A DNA stretch of 64,000 bases from Dyella flagellata. GTDB taxonomy: Bacteria; Pseudomonadota; Gammaproteobacteria; Xanthomonadales; Rhodanobacteraceae. Under the pieces are notes generated by a model, which saw nothing but the letters and a program-made list of their open reading frames with translations, was not told where the DNA came from and ran no database searches. Positions 56,557 to 64,000 of this stretch are shown one piece after another. Where the stretch lies: assembly GCF_030160275.1 (NCBI RefSeq), contig NZ_BSOA01000018.1, positions 1 to 64,000 of the forward strand, read 5' to 3'. Both the position numbers and the translations under genes were made by a program. Each line of letters opens with the position of its first letter. The stretch's first letter is position 1.

Positions 56557-57291
56557 TCAGGAGTGATTCCCGGCATCGTCCGTGTGCGACGCCGACGGAT
56601 GCCAGCGCGACTTCAACCGCTCCATCGCCAGCGGTACCAGCGAAAGCAGCGCCAGCACGCAGAGCGGGGCGATTACGCTGGGATCGAAGATCAGGCCAAG
56701 ATCCAGTTTTTGTCCGTGGGCGAGCGCGCGCCCGAGGCCTGCGCCGATTGAAGTTTCGAATACCAGCATCACCGTGCCGCCGAACCAGGTGGCGCCCAGG
56801 AACAGCCACAAGGGGCAACGCAGCCAGGCAAGCGCCATCGTGACCAAGCCGAACGGCGCCACCGGCACCAGGCGCAGGAACAGCGTGTAGACCTTCGGGT
56901 GGCGTTCGAAGCCGTGATGCAGCTTCTCGGTAATGGCAGGCGGATGCTTGCTGCCGGTGCCGAAGGCGTAGCGGCTGGCGAGAAACAGGATGAGCGAGCC
57001 CAGGGTGAGCCCGATCGAAGAATAAGTCGTGCCTTCGACTATGCCGAAGGCGAATCCAGCGGCGAGGATCAGCACGATGGTGACCGGTACGCCCGTGCAT
57101 GTCGCCAGCACCAGCAGCCCGATATAGACCAGCCGGCTCATCCAAGGGTGCTCGGCAATGTGTGCGCGCATTTCCTGCTGGTGCGCGACCAATTGCTCAG
57201 GATGAATGCGATCGAACACTCCGGAGGCAAGCAGCACTATGCCCGCCGCTATCAGCAGCAAGAGTGGCAGGGCTGCACGCAAGCGGTTCAA
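56557..57291 (-). CDS. TVP38/TMEM64 (VTT-domain) membrane protein
   Basis: A 244-residue inner-membrane protein of the DedA-like SNARE-associated/VTT family: hydrophobic N-terminus, ILAAGFAFGIVEGTTYSSIGLTLGSLILFLASRYAFG, then a VPVAPFGLVTMAL re-entrant-type segment. Relatives are lipid scramblases or flippases; the lipid is unknown. The TTG at 57291 is chosen because AGGAGA is well placed before it and it overlaps the upstream stop as TTGA. Third gene of the leftward glnS unit. Confidence 0.85.
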   Translation of the reverse strand: MNRLRAALPLLLLIAAGIVLLASGVFDRIHPEQLVAHQQEMRAHIAEHPWMSRLVYIGLLVLATCTGVPVTIVLILAAGFAFGIVEGTTYSSIGLTLGSLILFLASRYAFGTGSKHPPAITEKLHHGFERHPKVYTLFLRLVPVAPFGLVTMALAWLRCPLWLFLGATWFGGTVMLVFETSIGAGLGRALAHGQKLDLGLIFDPSVIAPLCVLALLSLVPLAMERLKSRWHPSASHTDDAGNHS

Positions 57292-57848
57292 TAGCTTTCT
57301 CCTCTGGCGCCGTACTTGGCCAGCACGGCACATGCCTGCTCGCGCAGGATGTCGCGCCGAACCGAGATGCCGCGGCGTTCCAGTTCGCCCGCCCAGTCGG
57401 CTGGCAGCGGGCCTTCATCGAAGCGGGTGAGTGTTTCCACATCTTCCCCGCGTGCGCCGATCAGCAGCGTGTCGACGCCTGCCCAGAAAGTGGCACCGTA
57501 ACACTGGCAGCAAGGCTGCGCGCTGGTGGCGAGTGTGTAATGACCGCCTTGTTCGTTCAAACGGTAGCTGGCCAGGCGCTGCTGGGCGGCCATGTAGGCC
57601 AGCATCTCGGCGTGAGCTACCGAACAGCTCTGCGGGATGACACGGTTGACGCCTGCCGCGATCAGGCGCCCATGCTCGTCGAACACGGCGGCGCCAAACG
57701 GACCGCCCTGGCCGTGTTCGATATTGCGTCCTGACAGCTTGATCGCCAGTTCCACCTGCTCCTCATCCGTGAGATATCGCCGGCGAGTGTCGGCGACTTC
57801 TTCGATCCAGGGGGGCAGGGTGAGGTGGATCTGCAGCGGCAGCATCAT
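57288..57848 (-). CDS. Nucleoside/nucleobase deaminase family protein
   Basis: A 186-residue zinc deaminase of the CDA/TadA-GuaD type. The zinc site is HAEMLAYMAA (His plus catalytic Glu) and PCCQCYG (two Cys). GGPFGAAVFDEHG is typical of the guanine-deaminase/TadA side of the family, but the exact substrate is not readable. ATG at 57848 overlaps the glnS stop (ATGA); the long frame running upstream to 58808 is a glnS shadow. Confidence 0.85.
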   Translation of the reverse strand: MMLPLQIHLTLPPWIEEVADTRRRYLTDEEQVELAIKLSGRNIEHGQGGPFGAAVFDEHGRLIAAGVNRVIPQSCSVAHAEMLAYMAAQQRLASYRLNEQGGHYTLATSAQPCCQCYGATFWAGVDTLLIGARGEDVETLTRFDEGPLPADWAGELERRGISVRRDILREQACAVLAKYGARGESY

Positions 57849-59605
57849 GCGCTTTGTTTGGCCCAGGTGTCGCGCAGGGTTACCGCGCGGTTGAACACGG
57901 GAGCCTCCGGGCGGTGATCCAGGCGATCGGCCACGAAGTAGCCCAGGCGCTCGAACTGGTAGCGCTGCTCGGGCGTGGCTGAGGCCGCTGAAGGCTCCAG
58001 CCAGCCGCGCACGATGCGCTTGGCGTCCGGGTTGATATGCTCGATCCAGCTCTTGCCGTCGCTTTCGTCGTCCGGCGTGGGCACGTTGAACTGGCGGTCG
58101 TAAAGGCGGATCTCCGCGGCGACGCCATGCTTGGCGCTGACCCAATGGATCGTGCCCTTCACCTTGCGATCCGCGCCCGGCATGCCGGAGCGGGATTCGG
58201 GATCGAGCGTGCAATGCACTTCGCTGACGCTGCCGTCCGCGGCCTTGATGACTTCCACGCACTTGACGATGCCCACGCCGCGCAGGCGCACCTCGCCCTC
58301 GGGTTTCAGGCGATGGAAACCCTTCGGCGGCACTTCGGCAAAATCCTCGCGCTCGATCCACAGCTCGCGCGAAAACGGCACCTGGCGGGAGCCGAAGCTC
58401 TCGTCCTTGGGATGGTTGGAGAAGCTCAGCGATTCCTCGTGAGCGTCCGGCAGATTGGTGATCACCAGCTTGAGCGGATCGATCACGGCCATGCGGCGTG
58501 CTGCGGTAGCGTCCAGGTCTTCGCGCACACAGTTTTCGAGGATGGCGTAGTCGATCACGCTGTTCTGCTTGCTTACGCCCAGGCGCTCGATCAGCAGGCG
58601 AATGCCGCCAGCGGTGAAGCCACGGCGACGCAGGCCGCGCAAGGTATTCATGCGCGGATCGTCCCAGCCATCGACCAGGCCCTCGTTCACCAGCTGGGCC
58701 AGCTTGCGCTTGCTGGTGATGCAGTAGCTGAGGTTGAGGCGCGAGAACTCGATTTGGCGTGGCTTGGCCGGTTCGGTGCGGAACCCGGCCTGGCGCATGT
58801 GCTCCCACAGTTCCGGATGGCTGGGCAGGTCGACCTTGTCCACGAACCAGTCGTAGAGCGGGCGGTGGTCTTCAAATTCCAGCGTGCACAGTGAATGGGT
58901 GATGCCTTCCAGTGCGTCGGAGAGGCAATGCGCATAGTCGTACATCGGATAGATCGGCCACTGGTCGCCGGTGTTCTGGTGCGTGACCTTGCGGATGCGG
59001 TAGATCGCCGGATCGCGCATGTTCATGTTGCCCGAGCCCATGTCGATCCTGGCGCGCAGCGTCTTGCTGCCGTCCGGGAATTCGCCCGCGCGCATGCGGC
59101 GGAACAGGTCCAGGTTTTCTTCCACGCTGCGGTCGCGGTGCGGCGAGTTGCGGCCCGGTTCGGTGAGGGTGCCGCGGTATTCGCGCATTTCCTCGGCGCT
59201 GAGATCGTCCACATACGCCTGGCCGTCCTGGATCAGCTTGAGGGCGGAGCGGTAAAGCACCTCGAAGTAATCGGAGGCATGGCGCAGGTCATGCCACTCG
59301 TAGCCCAGCCAGCGCACGTCGTCCTTGATGCCCTCGACGAATTCCGGGTCTTCCTTGCCGGGATTGGTGTCGTCCAGGCGCAGGTTGCACCAGCCGGCGA
59401 ACTCGCGGGCGATGCCGAAATCCAGGCAGATCGCCTTGGCGTGGCCGATGTGCAGGTAACCGTTGGGCTCCGGCGGAAAGCGCGTGCGGATGGCCGTGTG
59501 CTTGCCGATGGCCAGATCCTCGCGAACGATCTGACGGATGAAATCGCGCGGCGCATCGTTTTCGGGCGTTGCGGCAGGCTTGGCGACAGCGGTCGGGGTG
59601 GACAT
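57845..59605 (-). CDS. glnS: Glutaminyl-tRNA synthetase
   Basis: A 586-residue class I synthetase charging tRNA-Gln. The HIGH-type motif lies in RFPPEPNGYLHIGHAKAI and the KMSKS-type motif is ITSKRKLAQL (third-position variation usual for GlnRS). The C-terminal beta-barrel anticodon domain includes FAEVPPKGFHRLKPEGEVRL. The ATG at 59605 (MSTPTAVAK) is chosen; the frame up to 59692 runs into a REPIN repeat. First of three coupled genes with the deaminase and the VTT protein. Confidence 0.97.
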   Translation of the reverse strand: MSTPTAVAKPAATPENDAPRDFIRQIVREDLAIGKHTAIRTRFPPEPNGYLHIGHAKAICLDFGIAREFAGWCNLRLDDTNPGKEDPEFVEGIKDDVRWLGYEWHDLRHASDYFEVLYRSALKLIQDGQAYVDDLSAEEMREYRGTLTEPGRNSPHRDRSVEENLDLFRRMRAGEFPDGSKTLRARIDMGSGNMNMRDPAIYRIRKVTHQNTGDQWPIYPMYDYAHCLSDALEGITHSLCTLEFEDHRPLYDWFVDKVDLPSHPELWEHMRQAGFRTEPAKPRQIEFSRLNLSYCITSKRKLAQLVNEGLVDGWDDPRMNTLRGLRRRGFTAGGIRLLIERLGVSKQNSVIDYAILENCVREDLDATAARRMAVIDPLKLVITNLPDAHEESLSFSNHPKDESFGSRQVPFSRELWIEREDFAEVPPKGFHRLKPEGEVRLRGVGIVKCVEVIKAADGSVSEVHCTLDPESRSGMPGADRKVKGTIHWVSAKHGVAAEIRLYDRQFNVPTPDDESDGKSWIEHINPDAKRIVRGWLEPSAASATPEQRYQFERLGYFVADRLDHRPEAPVFNRAVTLRDTWAKQSA

Positions 59606-59675
59606 CGGGTCAGGCTTCGCAGCAGTAGCGGGAACACCCAAGTTTAACCGCTGGAAGGATTTACGGAACCGGAGC

Positions 59676-59731
59676 GTAGGCTGGGATGCCAATCCCAGCT
59701 TCCCGATGCTGGGATTGGCATCCCAGCCTAC
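59676..59731. repeat. REPIN-like GTAG palindrome, copy 8
   Basis: GTAG + GCTGGGAT, loop GCCA, ATCCCAGC; inverse unit with loop TGGC ending CCTAC. Loops correspond exactly. It separates glnS from coaE. Confidence 0.9.
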
Positions 59732-59737
59732 GCACGT

Positions 59738-60358
59738 TCAGCTGCGGGCGGCGGCCATTGCCAGGTAGCGCTGGTGCAGGGCGGCAACCTGGGGTTCCAG
59801 GGCGGATTCGGCGCCGCTGTTGTCGATCACGTCGTCCGCCAGCCCCAGGCGAGCGGTGCGAGATGCCTGGGTGGCGAGGATGCGCAGGGCCAGGTCTTCG
59901 TCCATGCCATCGCGCAGCACCAGGCGCTGCAGCTGGGTAGCTTCCGGCGCGTCCACCACCAGGATGCGGTCCACCCAGCGGTAATGCCCGATGTTCTCGG
60001 CCAGCAGCGGAATGGCCAGCATGGCATACGGCCCGTCATCCAGCTGAACCTGTTCCAGCATCCATTGCCGCACGCGCGGATGCACGATGGCCTCCAGCGT
60101 CTTGCGCGCCGCCGGGTCGGCAAACACTCGCTGGCGCATTCGTGGCCGGTCGAGCCGCCCGTGCGAATCCAGCGCCTCGCGGCCGAACGCGTCCACGATT
60201 GCGGCTAAACCGTCGCTGCCCGGCTGCACTACAACTCGTGAGGCCTGATCGGCGTCGTAGACATGTACGCCATGCGCCTTGAAGCGCTGCTCCACCGCAC
60301 TCTTGCCGGCGGCGATGCCGCCGGTGAGGGCTACCGCAAACGGCGCCCCCATGCTCAT
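59738..60358 (-). CDS. coaE: Dephospho-CoA kinase
   Basis: A 206-residue kinase for the last step of coenzyme A synthesis. P-loop LTGGIAAGKSAV is N-terminal, followed by VYDADQASR and IPLLAEN. ATG at 60358 overlaps the pilD stop (ATGA); the second ATG two codons in is an alternative. coaE beside pilD is common in Gammaproteobacteria. Confidence 0.96.
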   Translation of the reverse strand: MSMGAPFAVALTGGIAAGKSAVEQRFKAHGVHVYDADQASRVVVQPGSDGLAAIVDAFGREALDSHGRLDRPRMRQRVFADPAARKTLEAIVHPRVRQWMLEQVQLDDGPYAMLAIPLLAENIGHYRWVDRILVVDAPEATQLQRLVLRDGMDEDLALRILATQASRTARLGLADDVIDNSGAESALEPQVAALHQRYLAMAAARS

Positions 60359-61212
60359 CGCATCCCGGTCAGACCCAGGTAGGCGTGCCAGAGCTGTTCG
60401 CCGGCGACGAACCACACCCAGCCCGCCATGGCGATAAAGGGCCCGAACGGCATGGGTACTTCGCGCCCATGCTTGCGCAGCGCAATCAGCGTGCCGCCCA
60501 CCAGTGCGCCGATCAGCGAAGAAAGCAGGATCACCGGCAGCAAGGCCATCGGCCCCATCCAGGCGCCGAGTGCGGCAAGCAATTTGAAATCGCCAAAGCC
60601 CATGCCTTCCTTGCCGGTGAGCAGCTTGAACAGCCAATACACGCTCCACAGGCTGAGATAGCCGATGGCGGCGCCGAGGATGGAAGCGGGGGGCTCGACA
60701 AACAGATGCATCAGGCTCAGCAGCAAGCCGACCCACAGCAAGGGCAGGGTGATCTGATCGGGCAGCAACTGGGTGCGAAAATCGATGCCCGATAACGTGA
60801 CCAGTGCCCAGGTGAGTATCAGCCCGGCGAGTCCGGCCCAGGTCGGGCCGAATTTCCAGATCACGATGGCGCTGAGTGCGCCGGTCAGCAACTCCACCAA
60901 CGGGTATTGAATGGAAATGGGCGCATGGCAATAGCGGCAGCGGCCGCGTAACAGCAGCCAGCCGAACAAGGGAATGTTGTCGTAGGCAGCCAGCGGATGC
61001 TTGCAGTGAGGGCAATGCGAGCTTTCACGCACAATGCCGGGCGGCAGCGATTCGGTCGGGGCTTCCAGGCCCAGGACGTCATGCGCCTCCCGCCGCCAGA
61101 AGGCGTCAAGCTGCGCCGGCAGCCGCAGGATCACAACGTTGAGGAAACTGCCCAGTATCAGGCCCAGTACGCCTGCGATAACGATCCAGACTGTCAGCGG
61201 CAAATCGGGCAT
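60355..61212 (-). CDS. pilD: Type IV prepilin peptidase/methyltransferase PilD
   Basis: A 285-residue inner-membrane enzyme that cleaves and N-methylates prepilins and pseudopilins. The cytosolic loop has two zinc CxxC pairs (CPHCKHPL; CRYCHAPI). The catalytic aspartates lie in SGIDFRTQLLPD and GFGDFKLLAALG. About eight transmembrane helices. ATG at 61212 (MPDLPLTVW) is chosen; the upstream frame is Ser/Pro-rich and non-membrane. Confidence 0.95.
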   Translation of the reverse strand: MPDLPLTVWIVIAGVLGLILGSFLNVVILRLPAQLDAFWRREAHDVLGLEAPTESLPPGIVRESSHCPHCKHPLAAYDNIPLFGWLLLRGRCRYCHAPISIQYPLVELLTGALSAIVIWKFGPTWAGLAGLILTWALVTLSGIDFRTQLLPDQITLPLLWVGLLLSLMHLFVEPPASILGAAIGYLSLWSVYWLFKLLTGKEGMGFGDFKLLAALGAWMGPMALLPVILLSSLIGALVGGTLIALRKHGREVPMPFGPFIAMAGWVWFVAGEQLWHAYLGLTGMR

Positions 61213-61291
61213 GCGCAAACCGTAGCTATGAAAACGCGCCACATTATCACCGCTAGGCGGCAATGATGGGGCGCGTGGATGTGGGGCGGGA

Positions 61292-62560
61292 TTAGAACGT
61301 GGCGGCGAGCTTGAAGATCGGGAGGTAGAGGGCAATCACGATGCCGCCGATCACGGTACCCAGGATCACCATCATCAGCGGCTCCAACAGGGAGGCTAGC
61401 GAGTCGACCGCGTTGCTGACTTCTTCCTCATAGAATTCGGCGCACTTGAACAGCATTTGGTCCAGGGCACCGGATTCTTCGCCGATCGCCACCATCTGCG
61501 TCACCATGTTGGGAAAAAGCCCGGTTTGACGCATGGCCAGCTGAAGCTGGTGGCCGACTGCAATGTCATCGCGCATCTGGCGTACCGCATTCGCATAGAC
61601 AACGCTACCGGTAGCCCCTGCGACGGCATCCATGGCTTCGACCAGAGGTACGCCCGCCCGGAATGTCACGCCAAGCGTGCGGGCGAAACGCGCAATCGCC
61701 GATTGCCGAAGAATATTGCCCATCACCGGCAATTTGAGTGTGAGCCGGTCAAGAGTGTGGGCAAATTTCACCGAGCGTTTCTTGGCCATGATCATCGCCA
61801 CAACGCTGCCTACTATGCCGCCAATCACGATCCACCAGTACTCCTGCATGAATTTCGACATGGTGACGAGGAGCTGGGTGGGCGCAGGAAGTTGCGCGCC
61901 AGAGTCCTGGAAGGTCTTGGCGAAAACCGGAACCACGAACAACAGCATGATCATGATCACGGCGACCGCAACCACCATCACCATGATCGGATAGAACAGT
62001 GCTTTCTTGATCTTGCCCTTGATGCTCTCGGTCTTTTCCTTGTACGTGGCAACCGTATCGAGAATGGTGTCGAGCACGCCCGCCGATTCACCGGCGCGCA
62101 CCAGGTTGCGATACAGCTCATCGAACTGGATCGGGTATTGCCCCAGCGCCTCGTGCAGGGTGGAGCCGCCTTCGATGCTCTGCTTCACATCGCCAATGAT
62201 GGACTTGAAGCGAGGGTTCTTCTGGCCATCGGAGATGATGTCGAAGGCTTGGATCATCGGTACGCCGGAGGCCATCATGGTGGCGATCTGGCGGCTGAAG
62301 ATGGCTACGTCGCGTGGTTTGACCGCACTGCCCGAGCCACTGAACAGCGGCTTGGCGCGCTCTTTTACCGTTTGGGGGTTCATGCCCTGCCGGCGCAGCT
62401 CTGCCTTGACCAGCATGGCATTCTTCGCCGGCATCGAGCCCTTCATGCGCTTGCCACGCTTGTCCAGCGCTACCCATTCGTAAGTGGGCATCTGCGAGAT
62501 CTGGGCACGCTGCGCGCCCTGCTGGCGGGTGTTCTTGGTGGCGGCGGTAACCGTGGCCAT
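61292..62560 (-). CDS. pilC: Type IV pilus inner-membrane platform protein PilC
   Basis: A 422-residue platform protein with two T2SSF domains: the first around residues 80-205 (IFSRQIATMMASGVPMIQAF), the second around 280-405 (FARTLGVTFRAGVPLVEAM), separated by transmembrane helices (MVMVVAVAVIMIMLLFVVPV). It begins MATVTAATKNT after AGGGGGA. It is between pilB and pilD. Confidence 0.96.
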   Translation of the reverse strand: MATVTAATKNTRQQGAQRAQISQMPTYEWVALDKRGKRMKGSMPAKNAMLVKAELRRQGMNPQTVKERAKPLFSGSGSAVKPRDVAIFSRQIATMMASGVPMIQAFDIISDGQKNPRFKSIIGDVKQSIEGGSTLHEALGQYPIQFDELYRNLVRAGESAGVLDTILDTVATYKEKTESIKGKIKKALFYPIMVMVVAVAVIMIMLLFVVPVFAKTFQDSGAQLPAPTQLLVTMSKFMQEYWWIVIGGIVGSVVAMIMAKKRSVKFAHTLDRLTLKLPVMGNILRQSAIARFARTLGVTFRAGVPLVEAMDAVAGATGSVVYANAVRQMRDDIAVGHQLQLAMRQTGLFPNMVTQMVAIGEESGALDQMLFKCAEFYEEEVSNAVDSLASLLEPLMMVILGTVIGGIVIALYLPIFKLAATF

Positions 62561-62698
62561 TGTCTGTAATCCCCCTATGGAATCCGCACCGGCGCACCGG
62601 GCGGCGGGCAAGCAAGATAATCACCAGCTTACGTCACTTTGGTAAGCCATTTCGTGGCCTCCCGCGCAGTCTGGTGTAAAGCGGTTCGCGAACTTCGA

Positions 62699-64000
62699 TC
62701 AATCCTTGGTCACGCGATCGATTTCCGCGAGGCTAGTCACTCCTGCCTTCACCTTCAGCAAGGCCGACTTGCGCAGATCGTTGACGCCTATCTTTTGAGC
62801 CGCCGCTCCGATCTGCAGGGCATTGCCGCCCTCCAGTACGATCTTTTGAATCTCCTCCACCATCGGCATGACCTGATAGATACCCACGCGCCCCTTGTAG
62901 CCCTCGTTGCAATCCTGGCAGCCCACGGCTTCGTATAGCTCAATACCTTCATCCAGGTCTCGTTGGGTAAAGCCAGCCGCCAGCAAGGCCTGCGGAGGTA
63001 GCTCAATCCTCTTCTTACAGCTATGCAAACGCCGTGCCAGGCGCTGGGCGATCACCAGAGTGACCGAGGAAGTGATGCTGTAGGGCGGAATGCCCATGTT
63101 CATCAGGCGGGAGATGGTCTGCGGCGCGTCGTTGGTATGCAGGGTGGAGAGCACCATGTGGCCGGTCTGGGCGGCCTTGATGGCGATTTCCGCCGTCTCC
63201 AGGTCGCGGATTTCGCCCACCATGATCACGTCCGGGTCCTGGCGCAGGAAGGAGCGCAGCGCCGCGGCAAAGGTCATGCCGCGCTTGACGTTCTGCTGGA
63301 CCTGGTTGATGCCCTCCACGCGGATTTCGACCGGGTCTTCCACGGTGGAGATGTTGCGTTCGGCGGTGTTGAGAATGTTCAGCGCCGTATATAGCGAAAC
63401 CGTCTTGCCCGAACCGGTGGGGCCGGTCACCAGCACCATGCCGTAGGGTTTATGGATGGAGTCCAGATAAAGTTTTTTCTGGGCGTCCTCGTAACCTAGC
63501 TTGTCGATACCCAACTTGGCCGAGGAGCTATCCAGGATACGTAGCACGATTTTTTCGCCGAACAAGGTCGGCAGCGTGCTCACACGGAAGTCCATAGCAT
63601 GGCTCTTGGACAGGTTGAGCTTGATACGGCCGTCCTGGGGTACGCGGCGTTCCGCGATATCCAGGCCAGCCATGACCTTCAGGCGCGAGGAGATGCGGTT
63701 TGCCAATTTCTGCGGCGGGCTGGCCACGGCTCGCAGCATGCCGTCCATACGCAGGCGTACTCGATACTGGTTCTCATAAGGCTCGAAGTGGATATCCGAA
63801 GCGCCGCGGCGGATCGCATCGACCAGGATCTTGTTGACGAACTTCACTACCGGAGCGTCGTCGCCACCGACAGCGTCGACGCCGCTGCTGCTGGCCTCGG
63901 CATCGTCGTTCACCGATTCCAGTGCCAGGTCGTCGAGGTCGCCCCCGCCCAAATCGGGTGTCACGTTGCTAAGCGTGCTAACGATAGTATCGATGGCACG
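62699..64000 (-). CDS. pilB: Type IV pilus assembly ATPase PilB (partial, N-terminus outside window)
   Basis: The last 433 residues of the hexameric pilus-extension ATPase. Visible: [21 protein letters not shown], Walker [12 protein letters not shown], Asp box, Walker [20 protein letters not shown], the His box STLHTNDAP, and the zinc tetracysteine (HSCKKR through [10 protein letters not shown]). The frame stays open to base 64000, so the gene is cut by the window and the GTG at 63964 is not the start. The stop lies 138 bp before pilC with no pilin gene between. Confidence 0.95.
   Translation of the reverse strand, partial: RAIDTIVSTLSNVTPDLGGGDLDDLALESVNDDAEASSSGVDAVGGDDAPVVKFVNKILVDAIRRGASDIHFEPYENQYRVRLRMDGMLRAVASPPQKLANRISSRLKVMAGLDIAERRVPQDGRIKLNLSKSHAMDFRVSTLPTLFGEKIVLRILDSSSAKLGIDKLGYEDAQKKLYLDSIHKPYGMVLVTGPTGSGKTVSLYTALNILNTAERNISTVEDPVEIRVEGINQVQQNVKRGMTFAAALRSFLRQDPDVIMVGEIRDLETAEIAIKAAQTGHMVLSTLHTNDAPQTISRLMNMGIPPYSITSSVTLVIAQRLARRLHSCKKRIELPPQALLAAGFTQRDLDEGIELYEAVGCQDCNEGYKGRVGIYQVMPMVEEIQKIVLEGGNALQIGAAAQKIGVNDLRKSALLKVKAGVTSLAEIDRVTKD

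Noticed and set aside
59606-59692. N-terminal extension of GlnS into the repeat
   Set aside because: The extra residues are encoded by the REPIN palindrome. The ATG at 59605 gives a normal GlnRS length.
61213-61335. Longer N-terminus for PilD
   Set aside because: The 41 extra residues are Ser/Pro-rich and would precede the first transmembrane helix; the family starts close to the helix, at 61212.

Overview
The window looks like a GC-rich gammaproteobacterial chromosome of the Xanthomonadales, most likely Rhodanobacteraceae (Dyella/Luteibacter/Frateuria-like). The basis is gene order and protein flavour: pilS next to sucCD, nadE-bamD-rluD-pgeF-clpB, yebC-ruvC-ruvA-kup-ruvB-ybgC-tolQRAB-pal-cpoB-queE-queC-tRNA-Lys, coaE-pilD-pilC-pilB, and a TonB-dependent sugar locus under a LacI repressor. 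Genus assignment is inference. No rRNA, CRISPR array, phage or intact insertion sequence is visible. Dispersed GTAG-headed palindromes (REPIN-like) occur in eight intergenic spots.

Region 1 (174-14319) is an alpha-glucoside, probably trehalose-type, utilisation locus. Six genes read leftwards: a GH65 phosphorylase fused to a beta-phosphoglucomutase, a TonB-dependent receptor, an MFS transporter, an exported GH65 acid-trehalase-like enzyme, a TPR/2-oxoglutarate-oxygenase-like protein, and an exported GH37 enzyme. A divergent LacI regulator faces them across a double palindromic operator. The logic would be outer-membrane import, periplasmic cleavage, inner-membrane uptake and cytosolic phosphorolysis to glucose 6-phosphate.

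Region 2 (14555-30452) is housekeeping: a membrane protein, the sensor kinase PilS without an adjacent pilR, sucCD, a PH-like membrane protein, nadE, bamD, rluD, pgeF, clpB with a sigma-32-like promoter, and a second TonB receptor.

Region 3 (30722-39298) is a cobalamin operon. A B12 riboswitch, a large imperfect inverted repeat, then nine tightly coupled genes (cobO, cobB, cbiB, cobD, cobQ, cobU, cobT, cobC, cobS) cover adenosylation, late corrin amidation and nucleotide-loop assembly. Corrin-ring genes are not in the window.

Region 4 (39379-54534) carries fmdB, aspS, an alpha/beta hydrolase, yebC, the Holliday-junction genes ruvC/ruvA/ruvB interrupted by kup, the Tol-Pal envelope operon, two queuosine genes and tRNA-Lys(UUU). 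Region 5 (54535-56440) is a small accessory patch behind the tRNA: a secreted protein of unknown function and a RelE-type toxin-antitoxin pair. Region 6 (56557-64000) holds a TVP38-family membrane protein, a nucleoside deaminase and glnS, then coaE, pilD, pilC and a pilB that runs off the window.

The best candidates for something new are the 69-bp-arm inverted repeat between riboswitch and cobO (its mismatches are almost all G-U pairs on the opposite-strand RNA), the GH65/beta-PGM fusion with a GH37 partner lacking a signature arginine, and the low-charge secreted protein beside tRNA-Lys.
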